Below, piece by piece: positions 61,301 to 64,000 of a stretch of 64,000 nt of DNA; the stretch's first letter is position 1; each line of letters opens with the position of its first letter. This stretch comes from Dendrobium chrysotoxum. Taxonomy: Eukaryota > Streptophyta > Magnoliopsida > Asparagales > Orchidaceae. The translations under genes were made by a program, and so were the position numbers. The stretch covers positions 21,140,231 through 21,204,230 of the forward strand of contig CM034311.1 in the NCBI GenBank assembly GCA_019925795.1, in the 5' to 3' direction. The notes below the pieces were generated by a model. The model saw only the letters and a program-made list of their open reading frames with translations. It did not search any database and had not been told where the DNA came from.

Positions 61301-62853
61301 TAGACCTTAATACGATCAGTTAGACAGTAAGTACGTTGAAATTGGATTTTTTTACATTTTATTATGAAGGTTTGAAGTTTTGACTTGAATTTGAACTAAG
61401 TTTGATCAAAAGTTGACTTTTTCAAATTTGATTGATTTCTGGAAACTTAACATTTTTGATAAATATTAGACCTTATTATGAGTTGAATGCCTTTGAGTTT
61501 GCCCAATTTGGAGTTAATTTGAATTAGTTATGAATTTTTTATGTTTTAACACTTATTGAATTTTTAAAATTGATTTAATTAAAGCCCTTTTTGTGATTTA
61601 AATCCAAATGTCCTCCAAACTCCTTGGAATTAACTACAAAGGTCAGGAATGACCTAACGAGTGATTTCCAAGTGTTTGGAAATTTTTTATAATTTTTAAT
61701 TAATTAAATTAATTAAATATTGAATTTCAATTAAACTTAATTTTAAAGTCCAGTCAAGGGGATTTTATTTTTCGTTGATTAAGGGTTCAATTCTGATCAG
61801 TTTAAGATATTATATGTAATTTTTAGGTTTAAATTTGATTTATTATAATTTCTAGAAGTTTAAATGGCTTAATTAGGGGTCAATTTTAATTAAATTAATT
61901 AAGGGGCTTAATGACTTCAAAATTCAGTGGGTATTTTTCTTAAGGTTGAGGGTGTCACTATGTTCAAATGGTTTGTGTTTCAAGCCAATAAGAGGTGAAT
62001 CCTAATTATTGGAAATATTCTAAGTTTTGTAAATAGGTTCTTAATTATTGTCTTTAATGACACTAGGTTTGAGTAGGTTCAAATCAAGGTTTTGCTAACC
62101 CTTAGATATAACATATATATATATATATATATATATATAGGAATACACATCATTCACAATCAATTCCTAAATCTAAGAGAGCCTTAAACTAAGTGGTGTG
62201 TGTATGTCCTAAACATGTAAAGATTAATGCTAATTAAATATACTTAATTAGATTAATGAATGATTAGAGCATAATCATTCATTAACATTCCCACATGATT
62301 TCTATTAAAATATGTTGATCTATGTTTAAAATTTCAAAGTAGATCTCTCAACCTAAATTATTTAAATACATATATATTATTTTAAAGTAATTTTAAAATA
62401 TATTTATAATATACATGAACTTATCTATGTATACACATAGATTTTAAATTTAAAAATAATTGAAAATATGATTTGGGTAAGTTAAATATCTAAATGAGAG
62501 ATCTACTGATCTACTAAGGTCATTTGAAAATAAGTTTTTAATTTTCAAAATAATTAACTTAGTATTTAATTAGATATTAATTAAATACTAAAATAATTAA
62601 GTAATTAAAATAACTTTAAAATTAATCAAGTTTTAATCTCTGAAGTTAATTTCAAATTAAAGTGCTTAATTTTCTGAAAAATTTAATATATTATATTTAT
62701 TTTTCTGATTTAAAATGAATTTATTATGAATTTTTGAAGTTTAAATCATTTAAAAGAAATTTTTTTAAATTTAAAATCAGTTAATGGTTAAAAAAATTTT
62801 AAAATCAATTAATTTAAATCTTTAGAGTTTTCTGAAATTTTTAAAATTATTTA

Positions 62854-62856
<3 letters not shown>

Positions 62857-62919
<63 letters not shown>
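62857..62919. repeat. (AT)n microsatellite in element A 5' LTR
   Basis: About 60 bases of AT. The homologous site of the 3' LTR has only a short tract. Confidence 0.95.
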
Positions 62920-62926
<7 letters not shown>

Positions 62927-63555
62927 TAATTTTTAAAAGTATTTAAATTATTAATTATTAATTATTAATTAAATATTAATTAATAATTAAATATTTAGTT
63001 AATTGAAATATAAGATATAGTTTGAATTGATTTAATTTCAAAATTAGAATAATTTAAAAATAATTAAATAATTATTGGATATTAATTAATTAAATTAATG
63101 AATATTAATTAATTATTAAAATATCATAAATCATTTAAATAATATTAAATAATTTAATTAGATTTTATTTGAATTTTCAAATATTTTTAAGATTAATACT
63201 TAAAATTAAAATTAATTAGATATTAACGAATTATGTAAATACTTAAAATATATAAATGATATTTGAATATCTTAAATTAATTTCTAAATTTAAAATATTT
63301 TAAATAATACCTAAAAGAAAATTTCTAATTAAAATTAACATTAGTTAAAATATTAAATCATTTAATATTAATTTAAGTAATAAATTGTTTAATATTAAAA
63401 ATATTAAAGATTATACATTAATTAAAGTTTTTAAAATTATTTAATATTAATTAAAATTATAAACTATTTAATATTAATTAAAATATTAAATAATTTGATA
63501 TTAATTAAAATTAATATTTAAATTTTAAAATTAATTAATTAATTTCAAAACAATT

Positions 63556-63560
<5 letters not shown>

Positions 63561-63613
<53 letters not shown>
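63561..63613. repeat. (AT)n microsatellite in element A 5' LTR
   Basis: About 50 bases of AT, expanded relative to the 3' LTR site near 26450. Confidence 0.95.
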
Positions 63614-63616
<3 letters not shown>

Positions 63617-64000
63617 TTAAAATTAATTTCTTTTTTTTTTGATAATTTGAAATTAGTTTTTAAAATAGAATTATAAATACTATAAAGTATTTTAATTATT
63701 ATTTAATTAATATTTTAATTTTAAAATAATTAAAACTTAATATTTAAAATATATTTAATATTCTTAAATTAATATTAATTTTAAATTAAAATATTAATTT
63801 TTCTGAAAAAATTAATATATAATATACATATATTATTATTTAAAATTAATTTTTAATATTTATTTTAAAAGAAATTGATTTTAAAAAAATTTTAAATTAG
63901 TTTAAACTTAAATTAAAGGGATGGCGGCGCCGGCGGCGGTGCAGGGACGCGTGGCGTCATCTGATTCGCAGGCTCAAAATCGCGCGGCGGCGACAATCAT

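Larger units (their letters stand above)
21375..64000 (-). mobile_element. Element A: giant Tat/Ogre-like LTR retrotransposon with nested insertions (runs off the right edge)
   Basis: Minus-strand Ty3/gypsy element. The left LTR (21375-30670) and the right LTR (58398 to beyond the edge) are each other's closest relatives here. In one block of about 200 bases I count roughly a dozen differences, and both share text that the third LTR (35494-43836) lacks. Between them, in transcription order, lie a primer binding site, tandem-repeat leader, extra ORF1, gag, protease, RNase H, archaeal-type RNase H, integrase and a tandem-repeat 3' UTR. Dual RNase H, an upstream ORF1 and a TGGCGACTCTGCTGGGGA-type primer site (mutated in this copy) fit the Tat/Ogre lineage. 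Subtracting nested DNA gives an ancestor of at least about 29 kb. Confidence 0.78.
58398..64000 (-). repeat. Element A 5' LTR, partial (runs off the edge)
   Basis: It starts at TGTAATTG (58398) and follows 21375-27000 block by block to the window edge, where the GC island has just begun (63915). It shares with the 3' LTR details absent from element B, such as a TA tract followed by GGAATACACATCATTCACAA (62140). TA tracts at 62857-62919 and 63561-63613 are much longer than in the 3' LTR (about 25837 and 26450). Confidence 0.85.

Overview
The window looks like intergenic DNA from a large, repeat-rich flowering-plant genome. I could support no host protein gene. Nearly everything recognisable is a transposable element of a plant lineage: an L1-type LINE with a C-terminal RNase H, a CACTA (En/Spm) DNA transposon with TNP2 and Ptta-type genes, and Ty3/gypsy elements of the Tat/Ogre type with an extra archaeal-like RNase H. 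All coding regions carry frameshifts or stops. The species cannot be told from this.

Layout. 1-1254: unassigned, with one GA microsatellite. 1270-8151: a full-length LINE on the minus strand, flanked by a 15-bp target duplication. 8167-14960: AT-rich intergenic DNA with small non-autonomous elements: a GC-rich inverted-ended element (9583-10106) inside what may be an old LTR, a 119-bp Tourist-like MITE with TTA duplications (11746-11864), two more inverted-ended GC-rich elements, and a 92-bp tRNA-like retro-insert with an 11-bp duplication (14327-14418). 14962-21374: a CACTA element read from the minus strand, whose second end is not visible because a retrotransposon was inserted at 21375.

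21375-64000 is best read as one giant Tat/Ogre-like LTR retrotransposon (element A, minus strand) that runs off the right edge and carries three nested insertions. From its 5' side (right) to its 3' side (left): 5' LTR (58398 to beyond 64000); primer binding site (58372-58389); tandem-repeat leader; extra ORF1 (48080-49722); gag (46097-48079); protease (43837-44332); [missing reverse transcriptase palm]; RNase H, archaeal RNase H and integrase (33067-35352); a tandem-repeat 3' untranslated region (30671-33066); 3' LTR (21375-30670). The 3' LTR is 9.3 kb, unusually long. Without nested DNA, and counting two LTRs of that length, the ancestor was at least about 29 kb.

Insertions inside A: (i) a 6.6-kb solo LTR of a related family in the opposite orientation (50587-57205), with a perfect AGCAC duplication, in the leader; (ii) a 1.75-kb TG...CA solo-LTR-like insert (44345-46096), duplication AGAAC, between gag and protease; (iii) an 8.3-kb related LTR with an intact primer binding site and a short leader stub (35353-43836) that interrupts the protease and is joined directly to A's reverse transcriptase remnant, implying a large deletion. 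The LTRs share unusual internal anatomy: palindrome-rich W-box-like tandem arrays, conserved hairpins, a GC island beside an AT-rich desert, and degenerate GATCCTAG-type repeats. I consider this giant LTR family the most interesting content.
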